Source: Panorpa germanica
Taxonomy: Eukaryota; Arthropoda; Insecta; Mecoptera; Panorpidae
Assembly: GCA_963678705.1 (NCBI GenBank)
Contig: OY783216.1
Coordinates: forward strand, 558,001 to 622,000
Reading direction: 5' to 3'
DNA length: 64,000 nt
Each line of letters begins with the position of its first letter. The first letter of the stretch is position 1. Positions 50,819-63,130 of the stretch are shown here, one piece after another. The notes beneath the pieces are model-generated. The model did no database searches. It was not told where the DNA came from and saw nothing but the letters and a program-made list of their open reading frames with translations. The position numbers were made by a program, and so were the translations under genes.

Positions 50819-52042
50819 TCTGAAAACAGGTATTGTTAAAATAAACAAACATATTCTTATCGAAGAATTATTATAATAAAGTATTTGTTTTCATTCCTGA
50901 ACAATAAACAACTATTAATAATAAAGTTGAAGAGAGAGAAAGACATAAAACAGTTAGTATGTTTAGAACTCTCTATCTCAGTGGAATAAAAAACCTGGTG
51001 AAGGAATTCGAAACAAAGAGATTAGGCCTTCTCTAAACATATGTATACTCTAATATAGCAGTGCATATAAAACTTGTAACAAATATAAACATTAAACACT
51101 TGTAGAACCAATCGTATGTTACTACAATTCATGAATCATTTATAAACAATAATTATTATATTATGCATGTGCTATATGTTGTAGCATTGTCACAATTGGA
51201 AATAGTTTTCTCTACTAGAAACACTGGTTGTAAAGCATAACATGTGCAATGTTTATATCACAGTAGTGAGTAGACAACATAACTGTCAATAAGCAAATTC
51301 TTAGAAAGTAATATGAACTTGTAAATTATTCGTAAAGAATCATAACAAACAATTATATGTATCAATTATTTATAAAACATGATTTACATACAGCAATAAC
51401 CAATAATATTGACAAAGTGTGTAGTAAAACAACACTGATTTCATCAATATTTGGAACCTAGCCTTACTGACAAGCTGATGTAAGAACAAAGATAGCCCTT
51501 TTAAACTTGTTTTTAGGATGTTACCCGTAAACTGTTTTGGTATATTAAACAACAATAAGAAACCTAGTACAACGCAGCATAAGAATATAATGAAGGTCGT
51601 AGTAGTAACGAGATATTGCAATTTATAGTGCAATTTCTGCAAGCAGTGTAAAATTCCACCCACCTATTTATATTATTTAATAACTATCTTTATATCACTT
51701 TCTAAATACTAATAATTCTATATTTATCATTTTCTTCTAATTCCTTCATTAATTTAATGGAATATGTATATAATTCCAATTTAATTGTCACCTCATCATA
51801 AAGATATTTTTCTGTTTTTCTATCACTTTGCGTTCTTATTCTTCTTCATTTTTACAAAATGGCTGCCAGAAGCATTCCAGTAAATCATTAAATGGTAGCA
51901 AAGTAAAGTAACATCCATTTGTCTCTACGAGACAGCCAACGTAGTATATTTATTACTAACCTTCTAAAAACTGGAGCATCGAAAATTAGTGAACTACTTT
52001 TTCTGGGGTTAATATTTGTGAGGTGGTGAATTTAAAGAAATA
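50819..52042. promoter_or_regulatory. Divergent intergenic region between the giant gene and the zinc-finger gene
   Basis: The minus-strand gene starts at or above 50818 and the plus-strand gene at 52043, so this 1.2 kb should hold both promoters and the unseen 5' exon(s) of the minus-strand gene. The segment around 51830-51960 is less AT-rich than its surroundings and includes AAAATGGCTGCC. No TATA box could be singled out. A minus-strand frame at 51663-51370 with a hydrophobic segment is not supported as a gene. Confidence 0.4.
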
Positions 52043-53074
52043 ATGGAAAAGTTTCAAGATGTTGGAAATCCCGGTTTACTCAAACCAATAATAGGTTCTA
52101 ATAAAACTACTGGTTCAGTTCTCGTACAAAAAGGAAGATATTATAAACAAATTTATCGAAGTGCTTGGGAGGACATGCCAGAATTTAAAGGTGAATGACA
52201 ACGAATACAATTTTTCCTGCTGAAGACAAACAATAAGACATTGTTGTCAAATCCTTCAAGAATTAATTTTGGAATAACGTTTGTAGTTAGCTTTTTAGGA
52301 ACAATATAAGTCATTATTTGTTTGTATCTATTCAGGCTGGTTGAGAGGAATTCCTGGACAAGCCAACAGAGCTTATTGTACATATTGTCAAAAAAGCCTT
52401 CATGCCCATCGTCTGTCATTGTTAAAACATACATGTACTATAAGACATCAAAAAGCTGCACAATTAAACTTCATTTCACAGGTAATATTCATTTTTGACA
52501 AGACCCTTTAAAACCTTCAGGATTCAAAGACTTGTTTTACTAAATTGAAGTGAATGTGTAAATTCTTCTGTCTCAATAATAATTACTTCGTACATTAGAC
52601 CATATCTGCAAACGTCAATATCATTTATAAGCGTTAGAAATTTTGTCACACAAGCTAAAAAACAAATCCACCAGGAGTTTCATTCGATAATTTCAAAAAA
52701 TCAAAATTCATTTTTCATGTTTTTTTTTCTAAATCTAATGTGTATAGCTTTTAATAAATTATACATGTTCTAATCATTTACAGGAACATATAGATATTTC
52801 TGCTGGATCATCAAAACCTAAACAAAATCAGGAAATATTAATTGCAGTATCTAGAAACATGGCTACTAGCAATACATCCAGTGATGAAATCACTTCAGAT
52901 AACATGCACGAAGAAGTAATCGGAGAAGACGATTTCTTAGAAGATGATCCTGAAGATGTAGAGTTTGATGAAGATAATGACAACGATGATGATGAACACC
53001 AGGATGTGCCTACTTATATATTAAACGTAAGAAAAATAAATATCCAAAAAACATATTATTATTATTTAAAATAA
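52043..53074 (+). CDS. Small C2H2-like zinc-finger protein with acidic tail
   Basis: Exons 52043-52190, 52336-52481 and 52784-53074, with acceptors TATTCAG and TTTACAG and donors GTGAAT and GTAATA. Product 194 residues if it stops at TAA 53074. Exon 2 encodes one finger, C-x2-C-x13-H-x5-H (AYCTYCQKSL ... KHTCTIRH), a spacing compatible with a C2H2 or BED-like DNA/RNA-binding finger. Exon 3 ends in a long Asp/Glu run (EDDFLEDDPEDVEFDEDNDN). The family is not recognised. A good donor (AAC|GTAAGA) at 53027 lies before the stop in phase 0. Using it, the protein could be spliced straight onto the hydrolase exon at 54172, giving a 304-residue fusion. It sits 0.5 kb upstream of the hydrolase's own first exon on the same strand. 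Confidence 0.75.
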
Positions 53075-53610
53075 TACTTACAACTGCTGCCGTTTTACAT
53101 AAAATGCTTATAGAATATTCGTCATTCATCTTACGTACTTCTGTTATCAATGTTGACCTATCACCTTTGATAATTATAAAAAAAATATATACTTTTTTCA
53201 TCTAGCTATTCATTACTTTTTATGTAAGGGGTTTGCAACTCTTAGATTATTGACTAAATTTGCAATACTTTTTTACAATATTAGTAGAAGTAAGGAGCCT
53301 ATAACTTCTGGAACCAACTTTATGCATAATACTTTCTTTAAAGCAATTTATCATAACTATGATAACGATATGTTTATGATTAATTGAATTAAAAGTCTTC
53401 ATAGCAAATTCTTTAATTCGTGTCTCACTGTAAAATAATTTTCAAAAGTTAATTATTTTAATGTTAATAAATGTTATATAATAAAATAGAGATAACAACA
53501 TTTATAAAGTATAACAATATTTACATTTGCTGTAATGTTACGATTAAAGTACTCGAGACTTATATATTGAGTAGTATACGTGACACGATTCAGTCTTTGG
53601 TCAGAGTGTG

Positions 53611-54994
53611 ATGGAACCGGCTGCTCATCGTATAGCTGTGCTACGAGGACATTTAATTCAACCAAACATGGTATTTATTTCCTTTACTAAATCAAAAAAA
53701 TATATCTATGTTTTTATTATTTTTGTTGTGTAAATAATTATTAATACAATAATATAAACTTTCAGTTATAAACCTGTTTTTACAAACAAGTGTACAAGGT
53801 TGAAGGTTGCACATTTTGTACTCTTATGTACTGCGTTATTTTCCATTCACTTCAATGTGATATAATTATCGCATTGTATGTACATAGAAGTATATTTGTC
53901 GATTTTAGTACATACCAAAAAAAATAATATACATTATTACATATTTATTTGTAATATTGAAACGCATTGCTGTTATTAAATATTACTTTTTATTAGAGAA
54001 ACCATTTTTGAAAGCAAGAAAAAACCGTCTTCAGGAAGCAAAAATTTGATAAAAATGATTAAGAAATGCAAAATTTTAAATACTAAAACTCTTTAGCTCT
54101 AAATCCACCCCTTTTGATCTGATAGAAATATAACTAGAGACAAAACTTAATTATTTAATCTTGTCTTTCAGCAAGCAGCAAATGCAGCAGTTGTAGCAGT
54201 ATCTGCACAAAAACCTCCAATCAGTACACATGTTCTCGATACGGCAAAAGGAAAAGCTGTTGGAGGTTTACAGGTAAATTCAAAAAATCTTTTCAATATT
54301 TATGCAGTAAATAAAATTTATGCAGATTAAAATTGTAAAATAATATAAATGATCAGTTTCACAATAAATTTGTTTAGCTATTTTTACGAATATATTAATA
54401 TGTAAGTAGTTAACTAAGCAAACGTATTTGGTTTATAAGGAAGTCATCGATTCGTCATCGCCTGGGTCCTATAAAAGAATTACAATACATTAACGTCCGT
54501 TGATTAATACTTACAGAAAATTAAATCTATCATTTATTGTTGCAGGTTTCTCTTTATAAACTTGTGGATGGAAGGTGGACATTTATTAACGAAGGGGTAA
54601 CTAACCCGGATGGTCGTTGTGCAGATCTTATGGAACGGCCCAATTTTACAGCAGGAAGATACAAACTTCATTTTGACGTGGATAAATTTTTCGAGTTGAG
54701 AAAACAAGATACGCTTTATCCTTTTATAGAGGTAATGTTCAAATAAACTTTATCTATTAATATCAAAAATTATTCCAAAGTCGATCCTTTGCTATAAAAG
54801 TGGAAAAGTTTTTAAAATGTGTGTTTGAAACAACATAAAATCTATGAATACGGATGTATATCATTATTCTCTTTTTAAATATTTTAACATCCATTTTCTT
54901 TTAGATTGTTTTTGATTGCAAAGCTCCTCAGGAACATTATCATATTCCACTATTACTAAGCCCCTTTGGATACACCACATACCGCGGAACGTAG
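53611..54994 (+). CDS. 5-hydroxyisourate hydrolase (transthyretin-like) with PTS2
   Basis: Hydrolyses 5-hydroxyisourate, the product of urate oxidase, to OHCU in purine breakdown, normally in peroxisomes. Exons: 53611-53670, 54172-54273, 54546-54731 and 54905-54994; all junctions are phase 0; 145 residues. The family signatures are present: STHVLD (His about 40), TNPDGR (Arg about 78), EHYHIPLLLSP (His about 129) and the C-terminal YRGT; most family members end YRGS. Exon 1 encodes RIAVLRGHL, matching the PTS2 pattern R-[LVI]-x5-[HQ]-[LA], a cleavable peroxisome signal also known in fish homologues. That is why I take ATG 53611 as a true start although the exon is only 60 coding bases. An upstream zinc-finger exon could replace this exon in an alternative transcript. 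A family 1 MITE begins about 120 bases after the stop. Confidence 0.9.
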
Positions 54995-55117
54995 TACAAC
55001 AATACACTGATAAGTACAACAATTAATTTATATGTGGAAATATTTTTATAATCTGTAAGATTAAATATGTCTATTAAATGTTTAATATAAAGAAATATAT
55101 TATTGTTTTATTATGAA

Positions 55118-55758
55118 AATGGGCTTGTGTCCTATGTCTTAATTTCTATAAAAGTGTACTATATATTGATAAAGTGGGTTACTAGAACCTCAAATGTTCA
55201 ATTATTTTTTTAATAACTCTTTATATGTTAGAAGATATTAACAATTAAAAAAGTCATTTTGTCTCTTTAATTATTAAAGGGATTCAACATTGTACACATT
55301 CCAAGTGCATGTGACATCACAATCCTTGTGTAAGGTTACCAACCTTACAGCTCACAAATCTCTGCTATATGTATTTATATATCAAAATATAAAATATTAT
55401 TTACAGCTATTTTAAGGAACAATCAAATTTCAATATCATGTCTGCCTTAGCAGGGTTAAATAAAATAAAAACTTATTATTCTTTGATTTGACTTGATTAT
55501 TTCGACTACCAACAGCTGCAAAACATTACCACAGCACTGACCTACACAACAAATAACTGACGTTAAAATGCATTTCACGTCATACAAATATGGCCAACCA
55601 TTTCTAGCGCTAAAACTACAATTCAAACTTTTAATTGCTATATCTCCGTCAATATTTAGATATTTAATGAAATAGACACACCAATGCACATTTATGAACA
55701 TCAGTTTCAATCAACAATTGAAAAATCGACCACTAAAAAATGAGGACACAAACCTATT
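55118..55758 (-). mobile_element. Repeat family 1, copy 5 (inverted orientation)
   Basis: It starts AATGGGCTTGTGTCCTATGT and ends GAGGACACAAACCTATT, reading as the reverse complement of copies 1-4. It begins about 120 bases downstream of the hydrolase stop, so it may overlap the 3' UTR or the polyadenylation zone. The ORF on the minus strand here is chance. Confidence 0.8.
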
Positions 55759-58367
55759 GATTTATGGAAATTATAAATACATTTAGAATGTATGGTACAT
55801 AAAAAAATGTTTTGACGACTGAAACCCAATAATATTTATTAATTAGACATCATTGTTTCTAATTAAATTTCATATAAAATATTAATATAATATTCTAATT
55901 CATTAAATGCTTGATCAATTTTACTTTTTAATAAATAATTTGAGCATTGCCTATAAATAAAATACAAATAAATAAAAACAAATGTATGGGCTGCAAATTA
56001 ATATTTGTATATTTTTATGTTTTAGTTAATTTTATACTTAAGAACATTTAACGTCATAATTATATCAAAATAATTCCTATAAAATAATATTTTACAAACA
56101 ATTTTTTACTTTTTTAAGTTTTTTTTACATATATGTTTGTACATTCATAATCATACTTATATATATTACTATCTCAAAATGCATTTTATAATTAAAAAAA
56201 TTGTTTTAATTAATAAATAATTAAACGAAAATTATCTTTACAATTAAAATATAACAATTATTTTATTGCGGAATAATTTTTCACTATCTTATTTCTAATT
56301 CACTCATTCCAATTCTTTTACATTAAATATAGGACTAAAATAATATTTCTATTTCAATTTTGTTAATTTGAAGGCAATGTAATAATTTTAATTTTAGATT
56401 TTATACAAAAGATTTAGTAAAAATGTTCAAGCACGTTTGTTCTAAACGGTACATTTAATAATTTGAAATAGATATAAAAAATTGATGTCATTAAAATTAC
56501 AAACTAAGATGTAGCTTCAATCGTAGGAACATAAAAATTAGCCAGACATAACTAGCTTCTAATTTTAATATCAACAAATTATATTCTAGATGAAGTTCCA
56601 AAGCTGAGCATAAATATAACAGAAATAAAAATATGTGAAAATCAAATCGTATCTGTCCCGTTGGCTTCGTTTAAAGAAGTATTACTTAATAAATGTATGA
56701 CTGAAAACTATTCTAACAACAAAAGACTTGTGTTCTACTGTGTGTACCACTCCCCTAAAGCTTACTAATTAAATAAAACTTCGGGTATATAGAAAAATAT
56801 AAATATAATTTTATTTATAAAGCATAATTTTCGTTTTGCTTTCATTAAAAATAAAATTATTTTCGTCCTTACAATTAAAAAACGGAATAGATTTTAAAAT
56901 AATCATATCCGGATTATTCTATTACATTTCAATTGGAGTTTTGTAATTACTTTCAATAAAATCTTTCGAAAGAAAACTATTCTTATAATAAGTTATATCT
57001 GTATCGTAGCTCACATCATTGGAGTATTAAAGTATGAATTCCCGACTACGATACTTTTGAGTTCAATTCTGCAATAGCGTAATATAGGTGGGACTCATTT
57101 TTATTTCGAGAGATTGTAAATAAATATAATCATTTTAAATTGAGGCGATAGTGCTCACATACAATACCACTACTAAATATATAAAAACTATAGTAAGCAT
57201 ATCTCTGCCAAAGATATACATAATTGAAATACTGATTTTATTTAATGTAAATTTAATTTATAAATTAAATAAATTCTTGTAAAAGTAAAATAGATCTTTA
57301 AATTTAATATAGTCTATTAACTATAACAAAATTAACAATTCAACACAATAATTGATACAATCTATTAGGCAATCATTAGGAAATATATTTGCGAAATTTT
57401 TGTGGAACGTAAATATTATAATTATTCTATTCTATAAAATTGATTTAATTAAGGATATGATACAATTTAAATATGAATTAATACTTATCGAAATAAAAGA
57501 CTAGCTCATAGATTCATTTTAATTTATAATAAAAAATATTTAATTTACAAAATGTACAGATCGCGCCTGTAACGTAATTTTTAATTACGTATACATAATT
57601 TTTAAAGAATTGTAATTAAATGTGATTTGTAATTGATAAATTAATCTTCGATATGTGTATTTAAATAAGAAGTCAATTTTACCTCAAGAACTACCTAGCC
57701 AAGTAGAGGTGAACAGATAGTAGCTATATTTCTATTAAATATTTCTGTTATATGTACACGACACGCAAGATAAAATGCAAGAATATTGATAATGAATAAT
57801 ACACCAACAATTTTAAACAATATATAAACAGCAACGTATTCTATTGAATCATTGAAAAATATGTGAAATAAAGTCCCATCACAATAATTTTTTATAATAT
57901 ATAATAAACATTTTTTTAATTTACACATATACGGCGAAAGTTACAAATCAAAAACATAATTATTAAAATCACTAATTAATCTATTAGAACAGCAAACACT
58001 GCTTTTTTATTATATGAATCAATGATTTTATCGTTGATTTCTTTATAAATTTTTTTTAGAGCGCGTTTTTGTATTACACAGCAATTAATTTAACCACTAT
58101 AAATAATTTAAAAAATAACTAATAAAAAGGTTTATAAGGGTGTAGACAAACAAGTTTTGATGTGGAAAAAAAATTCTTACTTGATTAGTCAGCAATGTAC
58201 TCAAATTTGGGCATCATCACTTACAGAAGATTCCTTTTATTCAAATAACTTGTTAAAAGTACGTATGGATGCCATATAGTAATGCTTCCACACCAGACAC
58301 TAAATAGTCATAAAATGTTTATAAATGTTTTATTTTATTTAAAAACACAATGCACAATGCACCATCA
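55759..58367. other. AT-rich intergenic DNA between convergent genes
   Basis: The hydrolase (+) and WAC (-) genes converge on this 2.6 kb. Apart from the MITE to the left I see no gene, RNA gene or repeat; the open frames are short and low in complexity. Confidence 0.6.
58329..58339 (-). promoter_or_regulatory. Polyadenylation signals of the WAC gene
   Basis: Two overlapping AATAAA hexamers on the minus strand (58339-58334 and 58334-58329) lie about 30-40 bases after the WAC stop codon, which suggests a very short 3' UTR. Longer isoforms are possible. Confidence 0.55.
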
Positions 58368-61300
58368 CTACAAGTCTTCAGACATTTTTGAGAAGGAATT
58401 TTGTGACTTTAGATCTTCCAGTCTTTGTATTTGTTGTCGGAGGTACATTATTCTGAAATAAATACGACTTCATTAGTATACTTTTGTAAAGTGCATGGCA
58501 GAGTAATTCATATTGAGATATTACCTCTGATCTTGTAATGTGGCTTGTATTTCTGTAAAACGTACAAGACTCCGTGCACATTTTAATTCTGCGGAAACTT
58601 TTGTACAATTAAGATTGCCTAACGTTATAGCCTCTTCTGTAAATTTGTTTGCCTAAAAATAAAGATATGAATATTATTTTATCCTTCAGCAATAAAAGTT
58701 TAACATTAATATTATACCTGTTTTTCTAATATGTCAGCTGGCCAGCCTTGAACATGTGAAAGTAAATCCTGCCTACAATGATTTGCTAAACTGGGTGTGA
58801 GATTTGGTCCTTGTGGTCTTAATGCAGCTAAAGCACTAGATCCTGATGCATGGGACAAACCCTGCAGAGAACTAAGATTTGGGGCTGCTACAGTTGTTTC
58901 AACTTCATTTCAATTACAAAAAGAATTCAATATTAGTATTATCAAACAGTTGTTGCTTTAAATAAAATATAATTTCTGAATTTGCAACTCTTAACTACAT
59001 ATTTATTCATATAATAAAGTTAAATAAGAAATCTTACCTTTTCTATCAGCTCCATCATGATTTTCAGAATGTGTAGGTGTAGGGGGGCCTTCTGTTGGGG
59101 CAGTACCACCTGTATCAACTTTTAATGGTGTCTGTAACCCATCTGAATTTTGCTTTGTTAATAATAATGCATTTTGTATAGTAAGTAAAGCTTTCTGTTG
59201 ACTTATATCAGTCTGCTCTATTGTTTTATTACCAGTTATTTGTGATAATAGTCTTGGTAGACTAGATAGAGATACAGGTGGACCAGGGGCATTTGATGGT
59301 GCTGAATTATTTGGTGCTGGCACCATACTAGGTGTTGAATTTGTATTTGGCGATTGATTTACAGTTGATTTAAATGACCTCGTCGTCGCATTTGTTGGCG
59401 TCGAAGGATGTGAAATTAGCCTAGGTAATGCTGTTGCTAATAAAACTGGACCCTGATTTCCAGAGAGGGGATCTACTATTGGAGTTCCACAATGTCTGTT
59501 TGTAGTAGGTGTTCCAGAGTGACTATATGATGCCTCTGAGGTTGGTGTACTATCACCAGGAGAAATATCCATATCCTGTGCACTGTCGCCTATCAATTAA
59601 ATAGAACTTTAATTCAAAGTCCAATTAAAATCTATAAATCTTTCTTTGATGATATTTAATTACCGTCTGTTTTTCTTCGATTTTCTGGTGGTTCATCATG
59701 GCTACTGGACCCTCCCCAATGTCCATCTGGTCTTCGTCCCCGATTTACTTCACGTAAATTACAATCTCGAGCTCGGGAATTGGAATGTTTATCGTGTGCT
59801 ATTATTTCGAAACATTTATACGTTCATTTAAAGTCATTTCAACTGTAATTTTTACGATTGTTAGATGTTAACGCGGTACTTACCAGATCTTGAGCTGTAT
59901 CTATCGCGATCATCTCTTTCTCTTTCTTTTATTCTATTTTGTGGAATTCGGTCCCTTTCACGATCTAGGGTTCGGTCACGATCCCTATCAGCTCTGTCTA
60001 TACGTTCACGTTCAACCCACTCCCTAGGCTTCTCCCATTGAGATACCTCAGTTTTACAATTATAGTAATACTTTTTTCCTAAAAATAAAGAAATTGATTA
60101 AGAAAATAAAAAAAGATAAGCCAAATTTATTTGATGTTACTAACCGGATGAGCTAAGATGTTCTGACCAATCTCCCACTCGGGTTACTCTATCTCTATCA
60201 TCAGAACTCCGTTTTTCTGGACCATTTGGAACTATCATTTTACCTCGACCTCCACCATGAGACTTTGGAATGCATCCGCTGCTATTTACTTTGTCTACCA
60301 CACTCTCCCGATCGTGATTGGTACGGTGATCTGAATCGAGACGTTCTCGCCTTTTATCCTTAGGAGATCTGCATTCTGTTTATAAAAAAGAAATATATAG
60401 CCTTAATCACGATAGTTCGGCGGCGACTTATACTTAAAAGAGGTTATAAGAGCGGTATAAATCTATAATACGAGAATGAATTTTATCCTATTCGTTTCTA
60501 TATACATTATAGAAAAATAAGTGAGTCAGTGCTTTTTAGTTGTATCGGCAGTTTATACCCCACAACTTATTTTAAGTATGAGTCGCCGCCGAACTCTCGA
60601 AATTTAAACTATAGTTGTAACTTTACATTAAACAAATTTTTTGCAAATGTTATTATTGTCACTGACTGACTGCAAACGCACTGAAGTTTGGTTTATTCAA
60701 ATGACTAATATGTAGCATTGCACGTTGAAATTTGAGTAAAAGATTAAAACCGATATATTTGTTTTTATAAGAAATTCTAAATAAACAATATGTTGTAACC
60801 AATTTATTCGTTATGCTACTAATTATTCTTATGTAACAATAGATAACGAATACCAGTTGAACATTTTCACTGAATATTGGCCAAATAGTTTATGAAGATT
60901 TATTATTCATCCGTTTAAAATAACCTTAATTGAATTTATGTGTTCTTAGTGGATGTTTTGTTTAAAAGTAATAGTTGTATTACCTGGATATTTGTTATCT
61001 CGTGATTTGTAGTCTCGCTCTCTCTCCTTGTCTCGCATTTTTTGTAGATATGATGATTTATTATATGCTCGTTCACGTTCTCTTTCTCTATCTCTAGGAG
61101 AATCACAATCAGGACTATCGGAACGGTAAGAATTTCCATTTGGTGAATCTCGCATATAACGTTCACCATATTCACTGCGGCCGCCTCCACCTTTACCATA
61201 TTTTGTGTTCTGAAAATTTAAAACATACTAAATATCAAATCAATCGTAGCTCATGAAGTATAAAATATAAACTAGAGTTAACAAAGCACATATATGTACA

Positions 61301-62151
61301 TCTGGAAAATCTTCAAATTCAGGGTTTTATCATTTATTTATTATCAAAATAGATTAAAAGTATACTGGCACAGAAAATGCAATGAAGGAGTTTTGTTATG
61401 CATATTGCGAACTGTCAAATGGTGAATTGTGAGACCAGTAAACAACAATAGATTTCACTGGATGTGATAATAGAGTTGACTGCTGTCATTTGCTTGCTAA
61501 ATATTTTGGAACAAACTAATTAAAAAAAAAACTTAATTATGTTTTTATCGAAATTTCTGCTTTTGTAATGAAAGGTTAGGTAAAAATGAATATATTGAAA
61601 TTATTATAATATACCATACATTTTTTTTTAGATAATATAAAAGCAATAAAGAAAATTACTTTTATAACAATCTACAATGAAATATATGAAATAATTACCC
61701 CAATTTGTCGATAGAAATGTTAACACTTTGTGTGACAGATCAATATAAAGAATAGAGGGGGGGTATTTTTATTTAGTTTTATGAATTTTTTTAAATAGTC
61801 TCATAGCATATAAGTATTCTCATATGATCTTACTTTTAAGCAATCTCAAATGTGGCTTGATTTACATTTTTTCTCGGAAAATAAGGAGTTGTCAAGTTGT
61901 TTTTCAATATATTTTTTAAATTTATATATAAAATCACAGATATTTATATTACCTGATAGGGATGGGCCTGATGCTTCTCGAAGTACCTAAAACAGAAGAT
62001 GTGATGTCAAAATTTATTTATTAATCTACTATTTGAGTATATTTATCGACCTCAAATATATATTTCAAAGAATGGCGATGAGGTTGTGTCAATATTCAAC
62101 CGTTTCGTACCCATCGCTAATACGCTGCGGTTTCCTTGCATGCATTACCAT
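58368..62151 (-). CDS. WAC: WAC homologue (WW domain adaptor with coiled coil), complete
   Basis: Nuclear adaptor that in animals recruits the RNF20/40 H2B ubiquitin ligase to RNA polymerase II and also acts in mTORC1 and autophagy control. Ten coding exons: 62151-62111, 61986-61953, 61209-60984, 60375-60145, 60078-59884, 59798-59664, 59589-59038, 58902-58718, 58652-58525 and 58452-58368. All phases agree; 603 residues. The N-terminus [14 protein letters not shown] matches the vertebrate start. Then come Arg/Glu/Asp-rich repeats, a WW domain at about 168-195 ([25 protein letters not shown]; the two Trp are 170 and 192), a long Ser/Thr/Pro region, and a C-terminal coiled coil containing [30 protein letters not shown] and the end [13 protein letters not shown]. 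The WW domain is split by an intron at the SSG|KK glycine. Exon 2 is only 34 bases. Intron 3 carries a MITE. The first ATG context and the match to known WAC fix the start. Confidence 0.93.
60410..60599. mobile_element. MITE in WAC intron 3 (about 190 bp)
   Basis: The left GATAGTTCGGCGGCGACTTA and the right AGTCGCCGCCGAACTCTCG are near-perfect inverted ends of about 27 bases. GC-rich termini flank an AT-rich body. It lies between the exons ending 60984 and starting 60375. Confidence 0.8.
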
Positions 62152-63130
62152 CAATGCAAGTCTCTAGATAATATTTGGGGCCTTTATTGTAGCCTTTTTT
62201 ACAATTAATGTCATGAAAACAGCATTAACTTTCGTTTAGTTAACAATCAACTTTCTTCACAGACGCCATGTCACATTCAATGTTCAAGATAGGTCTTGTT
62301 TATAGAATACTAATAGAAGAGGGCAGCCTTGTATCCACAGATATCTGGCATATGTAATGCTACCAACGCTACCAAATGAAAATGTTTAACATGCAACCAT
62401 CACAAATAATAGGCACCGACTAGAAATTAAACTCGTATTTGCGTATTTTTCTGAATAAATTTGGCAGAGTGAGGTTAGGTTAGTGGTATGTTTTTTAAAT
62501 GAATTTTACAAATAATCTCTTAGTTTTTCAGGTTCATTTTTGTAATTTAATAAAAGAAGAAATGACCTATAGAGGTACTTTATAAATACATTTAAATATA
62601 ACTTGCAACAAAAGAGTGTTTAATACAGTAAATACTAAAAATTATAATAGAACTCACACAATTTACGAGTGGTCCAAGAAGTGGTATATTTGCCCTAACT
62701 TCTAATGCCATCAGTTTCCTGATCGGCATCCTTAACATAACGCTTTGATAAAAATAATATCCTTATTTATACGACCTTATTCATGGCTTCTATTCCTTGT
62801 AGTCTCCACTTCTGAAATCATTCTTCGAAACACACTAACTTTCGATGAGTTAACTAACAATCGAAAATTGAACTATCTATTAAAGAATAACTCTTAAGTT
62901 AATTTAATTTTATGTTTTTATTTATTTAAAATACAAAAACCGGTAACTTCTAAGAAAGAAACGTGGTTTATGAAATGAATTATAATTTGTATTTTAAAAT
63001 AAAAATGGAATTATTTTGCTTTTTGCTTATACTTAATATTTAAACTATTCTAAGGTATATAATAAACTTAAACTACACATTAGGAATGAAACAGTTGTAC
63101 AATTGTTTAGAAATATAAATGATAAAATAT
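62152..63130 (-). promoter_or_regulatory. WAC 5' region and 3' end of the next gene
   Basis: This holds the WAC 5' UTR and promoter (62152 to about 62500) and the 3' UTR of the same-strand gene ending at 63131. A GAGGTTAGGTTAGTGG motif near 62471 is of a type common in insect upstream DNA. A minus-strand frame from ATG 62729 (starting MPIRKLMALEV, then a GTGAGT donor) might be an alternative first exon but has no supported partner. Confidence 0.4.

Noticed and set aside
51370..51663. Minus-strand 97-codon frame with a hydrophobic segment
   Set aside because: The only start is GTG, no splice partner in phase with the exon at 50818 was found, and no family resemblance was seen. It might still be an unseen 5' exon.
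53474..53665. Minus-strand 63-codon frame opposite the PTS2 exon
   Set aside because: The plus-strand reading gives a PTS2 signal and an in-phase splice to the hydrolase, which explains the conservation-like look better.
62640..62729. Minus-strand ATG frame beginning MPIRKLMALEV with a GTGAGT donor
   Set aside because: It looks exon-like, but no in-phase second exon was found before WAC, so it is only mentioned within the WAC upstream region.
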